Below the pieces are notes generated by a model that was given only the letters and a program-made list of their open reading frames with translations, made no database searches and had not been told where the DNA came from. From positions 1 through 40,396 of the forward strand of contig CAKMKJ010000028.1 of the NCBI GenBank assembly GCA_927443345.1: 40,396 nt of DNA, written 5' to 3'. The first letter of the stretch is position 1, and every line of letters begins with the position of its first letter. The position numbers were made by a program, and so were the translations under genes. The DNA is from an uncultured Anaerolineaceae bacterium. GTDB taxonomy: Bacteria > Chloroflexota > Anaerolineae > Anaerolineales > Anaerolineaceae. Below are positions 1-9,237 of this stretch, piece by piece.

Positions 1-1239
1 ATGTCATTTTATGCAGCATCGTATGGCGCTAATGCCACCACAATTGGCTTACTAGGTGCGGCATATCCTGCCATGCAGGTAGTTGGTGCGCCAATCCTTG
101 GGCGCCTTTCTGATCGTTTCGGTAGAAAGCCCATTTTAATCATTAGCCAGATAGGTACATTTTTGGGGTTCATCCTTCTGGGCTTTGCCGATGCGATATG
201 GATGCTGTTCGCTGCTCGCCTCCTGGACGGTCTTTCAGGCGCTAATATCTCAACCGCCCAGGCCGTAATCAGCGATATTACCACTGAAAAAAACCGCACT
301 CAGGGATTGGGGTTGGTCGGTGCTGCCTTTGGATTGGGTTTTGTGATTGGCCCTGTGATTGCTTTCCTTTCATTGGCAATCAGCGGAAACAATTATCATG
401 TGCCTGCTTTTGTGGCGGCAGGGTTTTCACTTATTTCTATCATCATGACTGCTGTACTGCTTAAAGAAACCCATCCAGCAGGAAAAAACCTTGCCTTAAC
501 TGCACCTAGAGAAATCTCGCTAAAGCAGTTCTTTGCAACCTTGAAGAAACCTATGGTGGGTTTTTTATTGGTGATGATCTTTATTTATCAAATAGCATTT
601 GGGGGGTTCCAACAATTACTTTCTTTGTTTACCCTCAATCGGCTTGGTTTAAATGCCTCTGGCAATTCAATCATCTTTGTTTGGGTCGGCATACTAGTCG
701 TCTCAGTGCAAGGTTACTTCATTGGAAAATGGAGCCGCCGTTTTGGAGAAATTAAGCTCATCCGCTTTGGGTTGGCCATGCTGGTGGCAGGTTTGCTGCT
801 AACTGCGTTAACCCCACGAGTGCCACCTCCCTGGTATTCACAAGCAGAAGTCACTACTGAATTGAGCAGCAGCCGAAACCTGCCTGGCGAAACACCTCCC
901 ACCCATAACTTACAAATTGAGGTTCCTCCAGAAACCAACAAAGGACTGCTCGGACTGGGTTGGCTATTGTTTGCCATGATCCCTGCCGCGATAGGAGGAG
1001 GGGTGCTGCAGCCTTCAGTTAATAGTTTGTTGACCCGCAAAGTCGCTGTGGAGGATATTGGCGGTACGTTGGGAATCTCGGCCTCACTATTAAGCGCAGC
1101 CAATGCACTAGCGCCAGTGGTTGGCGGCACTTTATTCCAGACCCTGGGATCAAGTGCACCTTACTTATTTGGCGCAGTTCTTTGTGCATTGCTGTTTTTT
1201 ATATCAAAACAAATTTTTTCTCACCCTAGTGTGGATTAA
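1..1239 (+). CDS. MFS transporter, 5'-truncated by window edge
   Basis: This is the C-terminal majority of a major facilitator superfamily transporter of the TetA-like drug/solute antiporter type, an inner-membrane secondary transporter of unknown substrate. The visible protein (412 residues) begins in what is normally the first periplasmic loop. Residues 33-46 carry the MFS motif A between TM2 and TM3 (GRLSDRFGRKPIL). About ten hydrophobic segments follow. An unusually long Pro/Thr/Ser-rich hydrophilic stretch lies at about residues 270-312 between two membrane helices. Because family members normally have a TM1 before this point, the true start lies upstream of the window and the ATG at base 1 is internal. 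The next gene, glgC, has its own promoter, so the two are probably separate units. The substrate cannot be told from sequence. Confidence 0.85.
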   Translation: MSFYAASYGANATTIGLLGAAYPAMQVVGAPILGRLSDRFGRKPILIISQIGTFLGFILLGFADAIWMLFAARLLDGLSGANISTAQAVISDITTEKNRTQGLGLVGAAFGLGFVIGPVIAFLSLAISGNNYHVPAFVAAGFSLISIIMTAVLLKETHPAGKNLALTAPREISLKQFFATLKKPMVGFLLVMIFIYQIAFGGFQQLLSLFTLNRLGLNASGNSIIFVWVGILVVSVQGYFIGKWSRRFGEIKLIRFGLAMLVAGLLLTALTPRVPPPWYSQAEVTTELSSSRNLPGETPPTHNLQIEVPPETNKGLLGLGWLLFAMIPAAIGGGVLQPSVNSLLTRKVAVEDIGGTLGISASLLSAANALAPVVGGTLFQTLGSSAPYLFGAVLCALLFFISKQIFSHPSVD

Positions 1240-1285
1240 TTCAAATATTGGTAGTATAAAATTTGATAGAACCGATTAAAATAAA

Positions 1286-1314
1286 TTGACGAGTCATTTT
1301 GAATGATGTATTCT
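1286..1314 (+). promoter_or_regulatory. Sigma70-type promoter of glgC
   Basis: A -35 box TTGACG (1286-1291) is followed after exactly 17 nt by a -10 box TATTCT (1309-1314). Transcription would start near 1321, giving a leader of about 70 nt before glgC. A short inverted repeat (ATTCTT-AC-AAGAAT, 1310-1323) overlaps the expected start site and might be an operator. Confidence 0.65.
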
Positions 1315-1389
1315 TACAAGAATTTCTTTTGAGCAATTCGATATTGATGATTGTTGAGACCCCCTACCCAATTGTGAGAAAGGTGCAGA

Positions 1390-2649
1390 ATGACAAATGT
1401 AGATGACATCCTGGCGGTCATTTTAGGCGGTGGAAGAGGTTCAAGACTATTTCCTTTAACCCAACAGCGCTCCAAGCCGGCAGTACCAATGGCTGGCAAA
1501 TATCGATTGATCGATATTCCTATCAGCAATTGTATTAATTCTGGCATCCTTCGTATTGGTGTGCTCACTCAATTTAATTCGATCTCACTGCATCGTCATA
1601 TTGTCCGCACATACAATTTCGACGCGTTTCACCAAGGATGGGTACAGATTTGGGCAGCAGAACAAACCATGGGCAACAATGCCTGGTACCAGGGGACCGC
1701 TGATGCTGTACGAAAACAGCTACCCGAAATTCGTTCTTCAAGAGCCAAATATGTTTTGATTCTGGCTGGTGATCATCTTTACCGTATGGATTTTGCGAAG
1801 ATGGCAGATTTTCACGTCAGCCAAAATGCTGATATCACCGTTGCAGTTCAACCCGTCAGCAAAGAAGACGCTCCACGCTTTGGAATTTTAAAACGAGATT
1901 CCGCAAACAAAATTACCGATTTCTTTGAAAAACCAAAAGACCCTGAAACACTTGAATACGCGATGAGTCGAGATGACCCCGAAAAGCCATATCTCGGTTC
2001 AATGGGGATTTATCTCTTTAAAACGGATGTTTTAATTGACCTGCTCGAAACCAATACAGATGACGATTTCGGTGGTGAAGTAATTCCATCTGCAATTAAC
2101 ACCCACTCGGTTTATGGCTACGATTTTGAAGGGTTCTGGGAAGATATTGGTACCATACGCACTTTTTATGATACCAACCTTGCGCTTGCGATGCAGAATC
2201 CACCATTTAATTTTTTCGATCCATCCAATCCCATTTACAGCCATCCGCGCTTTCTACCGGGTTCTGTGATAACCAACTGTGTGATGGAAGATACGATGCT
2301 ATCAGAAGGCTGTCGCATTGAAAATGCAACTATCAAACATTCGGTAATTGGTCTGCGCAGCCAAATATGCAGCGGGGTCAAGATCAAAGACTGCATCTTA
2401 ATGGGAAATGACTATTATGAAAGAGATTGGGCTGCCGAAGGAAAAAAGCTGCCCCTTCATATTGGAGAAAATTGCTGTATAGAAGGTGCAATAATTGATA
2501 AAAATGCCCGACTGGGTGCAGGTGTAATCATTCGTCCTTTTCCTCTCGGAACAGAGATGGATGGCGCCCAATGGGTGGTACGGGATGGAATTGTAGTAAT
2601 CCCGAAAAATTCACAAATTTTACCCGGCACAGTTATTGCGCCTGAGTGA
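1390..2649 (+). CDS. glgC: Glucose-1-phosphate adenylyltransferase (ADP-glucose pyrophosphorylase)
   Basis: GlgC makes ADP-glucose and pyrophosphate from ATP and glucose-1-phosphate, the committed step of bacterial glycogen synthesis in the cytosol. The 419-residue protein has the usual length. Near residues 13-30 it carries the nucleotide-binding signature GGGRGSRLFPLT followed by SKPAVPMAGKYRLIDIPISN. LAGDHLYRMD sits near residue 127 and FEKP near 178. The C-terminal third has the hexapeptide left-handed beta-helix pattern (SVITNCVMEDTMLSEGC and onward). The ATG is preceded by an AAAGGTG ribosome-binding site at 1379-1385. No glgA is present in the window; a GH13 enzyme lies 16 kb away. The assignment is close to certain at family level. 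Confidence 0.97.
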   Translation: MTNVDDILAVILGGGRGSRLFPLTQQRSKPAVPMAGKYRLIDIPISNCINSGILRIGVLTQFNSISLHRHIVRTYNFDAFHQGWVQIWAAEQTMGNNAWYQGTADAVRKQLPEIRSSRAKYVLILAGDHLYRMDFAKMADFHVSQNADITVAVQPVSKEDAPRFGILKRDSANKITDFFEKPKDPETLEYAMSRDDPEKPYLGSMGIYLFKTDVLIDLLETNTDDDFGGEVIPSAINTHSVYGYDFEGFWEDIGTIRTFYDTNLALAMQNPPFNFFDPSNPIYSHPRFLPGSVITNCVMEDTMLSEGCRIENATIKHSVIGLRSQICSGVKIKDCILMGNDYYERDWAAEGKKLPLHIGENCCIEGAIIDKNARLGAGVIIRPFPLGTEMDGAQWVVRDGIVVIPKNSQILPGTVIAPE

Positions 2650-2679
2650 TTTTCATTTTTTAGTTTAGGAGTTAATTAT

Positions 2680-5538
2680 ATGAAAGAAAAGAAACAAGAC
2701 GCCTCGCTAAAAGCGGCGGATGATCTTACTGTTGCATGGTATGCGCTTGGCGCGACTGAGGTTTTAAACCGCTTAGATACTACACCGGAAAAAGGGTTAA
2801 CCGTCGCTGAGGTGGAAAACCGTCAACAAATTCACGGTCTAAATCAGCTTACAGAAAAACCGAGAGCCACTTTTTTGCAGCTCGTTTTTGCTCAATTAAA
2901 ATCTTTCGTCATTATTTTGCTTATCGTTGCCTCTGTCATCTCCATGGTACTTGGAGAATGGGTGAATTCTGCAGCAATTCTGTTGATTGTGATTTTAAAC
3001 GCAGTCCTGGGTGTCATCCAGGAATCTCGTGCCGAAGAAGCATTGGCTGCCTTAAAGAAAATGGCTGCTCCAGATGCACAGGTGATGAGAGATGGAAAAC
3101 GTGTATCAGTCCCATCCAATCAACTGGTGCCTGGTGATATTGTTTTTCTTGAAGCTGGCAATTTCGTTCCTGCTGATCTGCGTTTACTTGAAGCAGTGAA
3201 TATGCGGGTTGAAGAAGCCGCACTCACTGGTGAATCTGTTCCTGTGCAAAAGAACGCTTCACTCAGGCTTGAAGCAAAATCTTCACTCGGCGACCGTAAG
3301 AACACCGTTTTCATGGGCACAGTCATTTCTTATGGCCGTGGACACGGTGTGGTCACCAGCACAGGCATGTATACCCAACTAGGATTGATTGCCAATATGC
3401 TTCAATCTGTCAGCGAAGAACAAACACCGCTGCAAAAACGTTTGGATCAATTAGGCAAGACCCTGGGTTGGGCTTGTCTTGTGGTGTGTGCCATTGTTTT
3501 TGGCGTAGGAATCGTTGGGGGTGGCGACCCACTGGAACTCTTCATGATCGCGGTCAGCCTTGCCATCGCAGCCGTACCAGAAGGCCTGCCCGCTATCGTG
3601 ACTATCAGCCTGGCGCTGGGCATGCAAGAAATGATCAAAAAACATGCACTGATTCGTCGTTTGTCTTCTGTTGAGACCCTTGGCTCCACAACTATAATTT
3701 GTTCAGATAAAACTGGCACGCTGACCCAAAACGAAATGACGGTCACAAGCATCTGGGTAGATGGGCAATTCGTTGAGGTCACCGGTCAGGGTTATGCCCC
3801 ACAAGGCGAATTTAAAGTAGACGGCAATAAAGTAGATCTTAGTCTATACCCGGCGGTCAAATCAGCTTTATGGGTAGGCGCGCTTAACAATGATGCCCTG
3901 CTCGAAAAACCCGATTCAGAAGAATCTAATTCTGAATACCGTATGATTGGCGATCCTACAGAAGGCTCCATTTTGGTTGCGGCATATAAAGCCGGTGCCG
4001 GAACAAAAGACCTGAACAACGCTTACCCCCGCAAGAATGAGGTACCGTTTGATTCAGAGCGCAAACGCATGATCACCATTCACGCTATTGATAACCCCCG
4101 CTTGCAAGACATTTCTCCATTTGTTGATGACACATATAAGAACAAGCAAGTGATCGCGGTCAAAGGCGCTCCCGACGTGGTCTTGAAACTGTGCACCCAG
4201 ATTCAATCAATGGATGACAAATCAACCAAAATATTGGATGATGCCGCCCGGAAACAAATTCTAGACGCCAATGATGCCATGACCAAAGATGCTCTGCGCG
4301 TGATTGGTGTTGCCTACAGACTTGTCAATGACACCCCCTCTGAATTGAACAGCAAAGAACTCGAAAAAGATTTAATCTTTGCCGGGTTGATTGGCATGAT
4401 TGATCCCGCTAGACCTGAAGTAAAACCAGCTTTATTGACAGCTGCAAAAGCAGGCATCCGCACATTGATGATTACTGGTGATTATCCGAACACAGCACGC
4501 GCTATTGCTGAAAGCATTGGTCTTCTGCGACCCGGACATAAAGTACTTACCGGCGCTCAATTAGACGAAATTGACGACAAGCAATTGATTATAGAAGTGG
4601 AAGAAACCGACGTGTTCGCCCGGGTATCTCCTGAACACAAAATGCGGATCGTCAACGCACTGCAAGCCAATGGCGAAGTGGTGGCCATGACCGGTGACGG
4701 TGTCAATGATGCGCCAGCCATCAAACAAGCCGATATTGGTGTTTCAATGGGCATCACCGGCACAGATGTAGCCAAAGACACAGCCGATATGGTGCTCACC
4801 GACGATAACTATGTCAGTATTGTTTCTGCGGTTGAGCAAGGCCGAATTATTTATTCAAACATTAGGAAATTTGTATACTTTTTGGTCTCATGCAACATAG
4901 CAGAGATTATGATCATATTCTTGCCTACCGCATTTGGAAGATTTGTGTTTCCTGGATTGAGCACAGAACAACTATCACCCTTGGTGCCTATTCAATTGTT
5001 ATGGTTGAACCTGATCTCTGATGGAGCACCTGCTTTAGCTCTTGGAACTGAAAAGGGTGATCCTGATATCATGGATCAAAAACCCCGTCCTAAAAAAGAA
5101 CCCATAATTAACAAACAAATGTTGATTGGCGTTGCTCTTCAAACTATTGCTAAAACTACCATTACGCTTTTTGCATTCTGGATTGGTTTATCAGCAATGG
5201 AACTACCACTGGAAACGCGATTATCGGTTGCATACACCATGGCATTTCTCACACTGGCTGTATCAGAGCTAATTAGAGCATTCACAGCTCGATCAGAACG
5301 ATATTCGATTTTCAAGATTGGTATTTTATCAAATAAATGGATGAACAGAGCCGTGCTTCTTTCACTGGTTCTTTTGATGGGCGTTGTCTATATACCCTTC
5401 CTCAATCCAGTGTTCCAAACTTACCCCATTGGCTGGTATGAATGGTCATGGATCCTTTCGTTAGTATTCATCCCCGCTATTGTTGACGAACTCACCAAGT
5501 GGCTTGTTTACCGAAGAGGAAAGAAAAAAGCAAATTAA
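2680..5538 (+). CDS. P2A-type cation-transporting ATPase, probably calcium
   Basis: A complete P-type ATPase of 952 residues, an inner-membrane ATP-driven cation pump. Visible elements in order are an N-terminal cation ATPase domain, the actuator TGES at residues 183-186, TM4 PEGLPA with Glu301, the phosphorylation site DKTGTLT with Asp343, and the hinge TGDGVNDAP at about 671-679. The ion-site residues fit calcium pumps. TM5 has an Asn and a Glu in SCNIAEI. TM6 has LLWLNLISDG, where SERCA has NLVTDG, so a Ser replaces the site Thr. This resembles SERCA/PMR1-like P2A enzymes more than P1B heavy-metal pumps, and no Cys-rich metal domain is present. The start has an AGGAG site 8 nt upstream. 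It lies 30 nt after glgC and may be co-transcribed. Substrate (Ca2+ rather than Mn2+) is inferred. Confidence 0.93.
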   Translation: MKEKKQDASLKAADDLTVAWYALGATEVLNRLDTTPEKGLTVAEVENRQQIHGLNQLTEKPRATFLQLVFAQLKSFVIILLIVASVISMVLGEWVNSAAILLIVILNAVLGVIQESRAEEALAALKKMAAPDAQVMRDGKRVSVPSNQLVPGDIVFLEAGNFVPADLRLLEAVNMRVEEAALTGESVPVQKNASLRLEAKSSLGDRKNTVFMGTVISYGRGHGVVTSTGMYTQLGLIANMLQSVSEEQTPLQKRLDQLGKTLGWACLVVCAIVFGVGIVGGGDPLELFMIAVSLAIAAVPEGLPAIVTISLALGMQEMIKKHALIRRLSSVETLGSTTIICSDKTGTLTQNEMTVTSIWVDGQFVEVTGQGYAPQGEFKVDGNKVDLSLYPAVKSALWVGALNNDALLEKPDSEESNSEYRMIGDPTEGSILVAAYKAGAGTKDLNNAYPRKNEVPFDSERKRMITIHAIDNPRLQDISPFVDDTYKNKQVIAVKGAPDVVLKLCTQIQSMDDKSTKILDDAARKQILDANDAMTKDALRVIGVAYRLVNDTPSELNSKELEKDLIFAGLIGMIDPARPEVKPALLTAAKAGIRTLMITGDYPNTARAIAESIGLLRPGHKVLTGAQLDEIDDKQLIIEVEETDVFARVSPEHKMRIVNALQANGEVVAMTGDGVNDAPAIKQADIGVSMGITGTDVAKDTADMVLTDDNYVSIVSAVEQGRIIYSNIRKFVYFLVSCNIAEIMIIFLPTAFGRFVFPGLSTEQLSPLVPIQLLWLNLISDGAPALALGTEKGDPDIMDQKPRPKKEPIINKQMLIGVALQTIAKTTITLFAFWIGLSAMELPLETRLSVAYTMAFLTLAVSELIRAFTARSERYSIFKIGILSNKWMNRAVLLSLVLLMGVVYIPFLNPVFQTYPIGWYEWSWILSLVFIPAIVDELTKWLVYRRGKKKAN

Positions 5539-5547
5539 GCTGGACTC

Positions 5548-5581
5548 AAAAAAAGTGATGGTCGTGACCATCACTTTTTTT
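5548..5581. terminator. Bidirectional Rho-independent terminator
   Basis: A 9-bp arm (GTGATGGTC/GACCATCAC) is flanked by seven A on the left and seven T on the right, so it can terminate both the ATPase gene from the left and rnhB from the right. The stop codon of rnhB lies in the T tract. Confidence 0.85.
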
Positions 5582-6236
5582 ATTTCATTATTACGTCTTT
5601 GATTGGTTTGTAAGTTTTACGATGCAAGTCACAAATCCCTGAGTGGATCAATGCTGTTTGGTGGATTTTTGTACCGTAGCCCTTATGCAAATCAAATCGA
5701 TATGCCGGAAATTGATCATGTACGGCAATCATCCAGGCGTCTCTTTCAGTCTTGGCTAAAATGGATGCTGCCGCAATACTGAGGCTGCGCTGATCACCTT
5801 TAATCAATGAAGTCTGGCTTTGCTCCAAATCTGGCAGGAACAATGCGTCAATTAAAAGGTGCTCGGCTTGGCATTGCAAGGCTACAACAGCCCGCATCAT
5901 GGCAAGGCGATTGGCGGGTAATATGCCCAATACATCAATTTCGCGGGTATCTGCTTGGGCCACAGCATATGACAGTGCATATTTCTTGATTAGCGAGGCA
6001 AGTTGAGTGCGTTTTTGGGGGCTAAGTTGTTTGGAATCACGAATACCAGCCAGACTGCTCTCAATGGTTGAATCACAGGGCAATATTACGGCTGCCGCGA
6101 AAACAGGTCCAGCCCACGCCCCCCGACCTGCTTCATCAATCCCCGCTACTTTGTGAATATTATTTAACCATAAACTTTGTTCAAAGCTTAGATTCGGAGC
6201 CTGGGGAATTTCAGTAAGGTCAAATTTGTTTCTCAT
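5580..6236 (-). CDS. rnhB: Ribonuclease HII
   Basis: RNase HII cleaves the RNA strand of RNA-DNA hybrids and removes single ribonucleotides misincorporated into DNA. The 218-residue protein shows the signature IDEAGRGAWAGPV near residue 34 with the catalytic Asp-Glu pair. A further acidic residue lies in LLIDAL, and the last one in KGDQRS, followed by the conserved SIAAASILAKTERD. The C-terminal DLHKGYGT motif is present. It is the last gene of a minus-strand operon. Its ATG lies inside the end of the upstream glycosyltransferase gene (17-nt overlap) and has no clear ribosome-binding site, so translation is probably coupled. The length is normal and the call is secure. Confidence 0.96.
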   Translation of the reverse strand: MRNKFDLTEIPQAPNLSFEQSLWLNNIHKVAGIDEAGRGAWAGPVFAAAVILPCDSTIESSLAGIRDSKQLSPQKRTQLASLIKKYALSYAVAQADTREIDVLGILPANRLAMMRAVVALQCQAEHLLIDALFLPDLEQSQTSLIKGDQRSLSIAAASILAKTERDAWMIAVHDQFPAYRFDLHKGYGTKIHQTALIHSGICDLHRKTYKPIKDVIMK

Positions 6237-6960
6237 ATGAGCGGGTGCGGATAATTTTGCGTACTTTGAATAATTCTTTTATGGTACGCAAAAAATCTCT
6301 GACCACATTTACTTTACTCTGCGGCTGATAATACCAGGGGACAGGAACTTCAACGACTTTGTAACCCAACTGCCTGGCAATTGCCAAAATTTCAACATCA
6401 AAGGTCCAGCCATGAATGGATTGCAAAGGAAACAGTTTTTCTGTAACCGCAGCCGAAAAACACTTGAAGCCGCATTGTGTATCATTAATGCCGGGTAAAA
6501 CCAGAACCCATACAACCATATTAAACACTCGTCCAATAATATGGCGGGTTAGGGGTTCATCATATCGAATAGCCCCTTTTGCCTCTCTTGAAGCAATTGC
6601 AATATCCACATTTTTTTGGAGGGGAGGTAGAAACCTGGGTATTTCTGTAATCGGCATCGAAAAATCCACGTCACAGAAAATGCGGTATTCGCCTGAAGCT
6701 GCCAGCATACCTTCTTTAACAGCCAATCCTTTGCCCGGCCGTTCTTCATGCAAAACCAACACGTTTTCATATTGAGAAGCATACTCACGCGCAATATCCA
6801 GGGTGCGGTCTTTGCTGGCATTTTCGACAATCACTATTTCGATTGGGTAATTTTGAGATTGGACAAACTGAGTCACTTGCTGCAAAGTCTCAGGGAGCCT
6901 TTGTTCTTCATTGTGAGCAGGCAATATGATAGAAAGGTATGGTTGTGTTTTTTGAGTCAT
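6220..6960 (-). CDS. Family 2 glycosyltransferase, polyprenyl-phosphate glycosyltransferase (ALG5/DPG-synthase type)
   Basis: A 246-residue GT-A enzyme. The N-terminus reads LSIILPAHNEEQRLPETL, followed by the nucleotide-sugar region with ENASKDRT, and a DVDFS acidic motif near residue 118 where GT2 enzymes bind metal. DTQCGFKCF near residue 160 is typical of dolichyl-phosphate glucosyltransferase relatives. A hydrophobic patch around residues 145-155 could touch the membrane. The family moves a hexose from a nucleotide sugar to a polyprenyl phosphate, making the donor for GT-C enzymes. The upstream partner gene encodes a GT-C-like membrane protein. I chose the ATG at 6960, which overlaps that gene's stop by one base (TGATG), over the TTG one codon earlier. 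Sugar and acceptor are unknown. Confidence 0.88.
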   Translation of the reverse strand: MTQKTQPYLSIILPAHNEEQRLPETLQQVTQFVQSQNYPIEIVIVENASKDRTLDIAREYASQYENVLVLHEERPGKGLAVKEGMLAASGEYRIFCDVDFSMPITEIPRFLPPLQKNVDIAIASREAKGAIRYDEPLTRHIIGRVFNMVVWVLVLPGINDTQCGFKCFSAAVTEKLFPLQSIHGWTFDVEILAIARQLGYKVVEVPVPWYYQPQSKVNVVRDFLRTIKELFKVRKIIRTRSYEKQI

Positions 6961-9026
6961 CAAGGTTCCAGTGTTGAACAGTTTTGAGAATTATATACCG
7001 TTTCAACGCTAGAGAGTGGAATTGATGGATTTTCTTCCAGCACATCATGCCACAGCTGACAGATGGGTTGATAAGAAAGAGTTTCCCTTCTAAAGGATTC
7101 TGCTGTAAGTGCCACGGCTTCGTCAATTAGACCTGAATAAGCGTAAGATTTTATGAATGGCAAAAATTCTATAGCTTCTAGTGGAACCAAATTTTTTGAA
7201 ACAGCCTGTTCATAGTAATCTATAGCCTCTTCATACTTCCCTTTACTTTGAAACAGATCACCTTTTTCAAAAAAATAACACCACGTATTTTGCGGACTTG
7301 TATCGATAATTTCAGAAAGATTATTCGTTAGCGGTCCTGTCTCTCCGATCACATCCTGGTTTGTAAGCTCACCATAATAATAAAAATTATTGATTTTTTC
7401 AGGATAAATTGCATAATAGTGATCAATAACCCATACACAGCCACCGTCAGACATAAACACGTTAACCACTTTCGACGCGGTACCCTTGAAATTAAATATT
7501 CGCAAACCATCTGTGATCTCTATTGAAGGATCCACCGCCATTTCGGCAGGATTATAATATCGCGGTGTGGTGAACCAATAATCAAGGTCAGTATTAATTG
7601 TCTCTGAATTAAACAGTAGATTTAATCCCATTGAAATGGAGTAATCCGCTTCTTTTCCTGTCGGAATTCCAGGAGAAAAAATGGTGGTTCCGGGTTCGAG
7701 ACTGGGGATGCGCCACGCCAATTGAGTATAGAATGTTTTTTGACGATTAAAATCTTTGCGATACTCATTAGCCATTTGAATCTGATAGCTGATCGAAAGA
7801 CCAGTGATAATGATTAAAATAATATTCCGTGTTTTTGAGCTCATTACGATGATAAAGAGTATGGTAATAAGCAAAATGGCCACCCCAAACATTACGGGGA
7901 TGTCGAATCGATCTGACCATTTTCCTTTTGTGATCTGTCGTAAACTACTCCAGATGGGGAATAAACCAAACAGAATGATGGCAAGGGATAAGGTAACATT
8001 ACGAAATACTTCTTTTGCCTTAAGCGATAATCCTTCCACTCGATTTTCATCCTGAAAGAAATAATGCATCACTAATGTGAATCCCACGCCTATTATTACA
8101 GATAACCAGAATGTGACACTCTTAATCTCAATGGCAGTGGGAATGATCCGATCTGTCCAAATGCCAACCATTAAGAAACGAAAATCACTGTAAATTGCCT
8201 GGAGGAAATTTACTAGTGTATCCAATGGAGCATTTACAAAATCAGTAAATAAATGAGGATAATTTGCCATTCCATAACCCAATTCAGGGTCAGGATAGAT
8301 AATCATTCGCCAATAAACATAGAATCCTAAAACAGCCAGATATGGCAGCCAATGTAGTAGTGTTTTAAGCAGACTCTTACTCTTCTTTTGACCTCCATCA
8401 ATAAGCAGCCAATAAATCAATAAGGGGCGCAGCAGTTCCAGGCCAACAAAGTATTCCATCGAAAACAGGTGGATAATCGTAAAAACCAGTGATAGCGGGT
8501 AAAAGAGCCAAAATTTACGCGGTTCCTTTATTGCCATAACCATAAAAAGCAATGAGAGTCCAAAAACGGTATATACTATAAAATGCGAACCAAAAGACAC
8601 CGAAGCGAATTGATCAGCAAACCCAGGGAAAACCACAAAGAACACCGCGGCCCATTGAAGAAGATTCTTTTGACGCGGAAATACATTCTTAAAAGTGTAA
8701 TAGAGGGTTAATGATGCTGTCCATCTGGCCAAAATTGCCGAAAGCTGCCATAAGAATGCAGAATCACGGCAAATTGGAAATAGCAGATAATATGTCCAGG
8801 ATTGGAACGGTCGATCATATAAAAAATAATCCCAGACCATGGACTTTTCAGGAAGATGAGAAAGTAAAATTGGCGGCCAGTCATCCCAATAAAAACCCAA
8901 TTCGGTAATGAACAAGCCATATGCAACTAGTGCAAAAGCCAACAATACAAACGGAAATACTACCGGATGAGCGTCTGAAAAACGGGAAATTTTTAAGACA
9001 ACCGAAGAGATTTTTGATTTAATCAT
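6960..9026 (-). CDS. Multi-pass GT-C-like membrane protein with C-terminal soluble domain
   Basis: A 688-residue integral membrane protein. TM1 (about residues 22-44) is followed at once by YWDDWP with Asp48 and Asp49, the position of the acidic motif in the first external loop of GT-C glycosyltransferases that use polyprenyl-phosphate sugars. About a dozen hydrophobic segments follow up to about residue 415. The rest is soluble. It ends in a TPR-like helical hairpin (about 575-655) with a repeat-like KGKYEEAIDYYEQAVSK stretch. The next gene makes a likely polyprenyl-phosphate sugar donor, which supports the enzyme reading. The gene is AT-rich relative to its neighbours. The ATG at 9026 has no visible Shine-Dalgarno. 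I cannot name a characterised orthologue; a non-enzymatic surface-assembly role remains possible. Confidence 0.72.
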   Translation of the reverse strand: MIKSKISSVVLKISRFSDAHPVVFPFVLLAFALVAYGLFITELGFYWDDWPPILLSHLPEKSMVWDYFLYDRPFQSWTYYLLFPICRDSAFLWQLSAILARWTASLTLYYTFKNVFPRQKNLLQWAAVFFVVFPGFADQFASVSFGSHFIVYTVFGLSLLFMVMAIKEPRKFWLFYPLSLVFTIIHLFSMEYFVGLELLRPLLIYWLLIDGGQKKSKSLLKTLLHWLPYLAVLGFYVYWRMIIYPDPELGYGMANYPHLFTDFVNAPLDTLVNFLQAIYSDFRFLMVGIWTDRIIPTAIEIKSVTFWLSVIIGVGFTLVMHYFFQDENRVEGLSLKAKEVFRNVTLSLAIILFGLFPIWSSLRQITKGKWSDRFDIPVMFGVAILLITILFIIVMSSKTRNIILIIITGLSISYQIQMANEYRKDFNRQKTFYTQLAWRIPSLEPGTTIFSPGIPTGKEADYSISMGLNLLFNSETINTDLDYWFTTPRYYNPAEMAVDPSIEITDGLRIFNFKGTASKVVNVFMSDGGCVWVIDHYYAIYPEKINNFYYYGELTNQDVIGETGPLTNNLSEIIDTSPQNTWCYFFEKGDLFQSKGKYEEAIDYYEQAVSKNLVPLEAIEFLPFIKSYAYSGLIDEAVALTAESFRRETLSYQPICQLWHDVLEENPSIPLSSVETVYNSQNCSTLEP

Positions 9027-9109
9027 TCTAGAATAGACCGTTTTCGGGAAAAAATTAACAAAAATTGCAGTAAGTTATTGAAGCAAAAAAATACCATTAA
9101 AAAACACAG

Positions 9110-9182
9110 TCGGGGTGGGCGGACTTGAACCGCCGGCCCCCGCGTCCCAAACGCGGTGCGCTGCCAACTGCGCTACACCCCG
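9110..9182 (-). tRNA. tRNA-Pro (anticodon UGG)
   Basis: The minus strand folds as a full cloverleaf of 73 nt. The acceptor stem is CGGGGTG/CACCCCG, the D arm GCGC-AGTTGGCA-GCGC, and the anticodon stem CCGCG/CGCGG around loop TTTGGGA with TGG at 9149-9147. The variable region is five bases, and the T arm is GGCGG-TTCAAGT-CCGCC. The discriminator is A at 9110 and the CCA end is not encoded. A promoter lies just upstream. Confidence 0.96.
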
Positions 9183-9191
9183 AACCTCTAG

Positions 9192-9221
9192 AGTATAATC
9201 GGTAGCAGCACGAAACGTCAA
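9192..9221 (-). promoter_or_regulatory. Promoter of tRNA-Pro
   Basis: On the minus strand a -35 box TTGACG (9221-9216) is followed after 18 nt by a -10 box TATACT (9197-9192). The start site would fall near 9185, a few bases before the mature tRNA 5' end at 9182. On the plus strand a TATAAT overlaps it (9194-9199) and might serve the divergent esterase gene, though no -35 box is seen for it. Confidence 0.65.
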
Positions 9222-9237
9222 GGATTATGGCAGCGTT

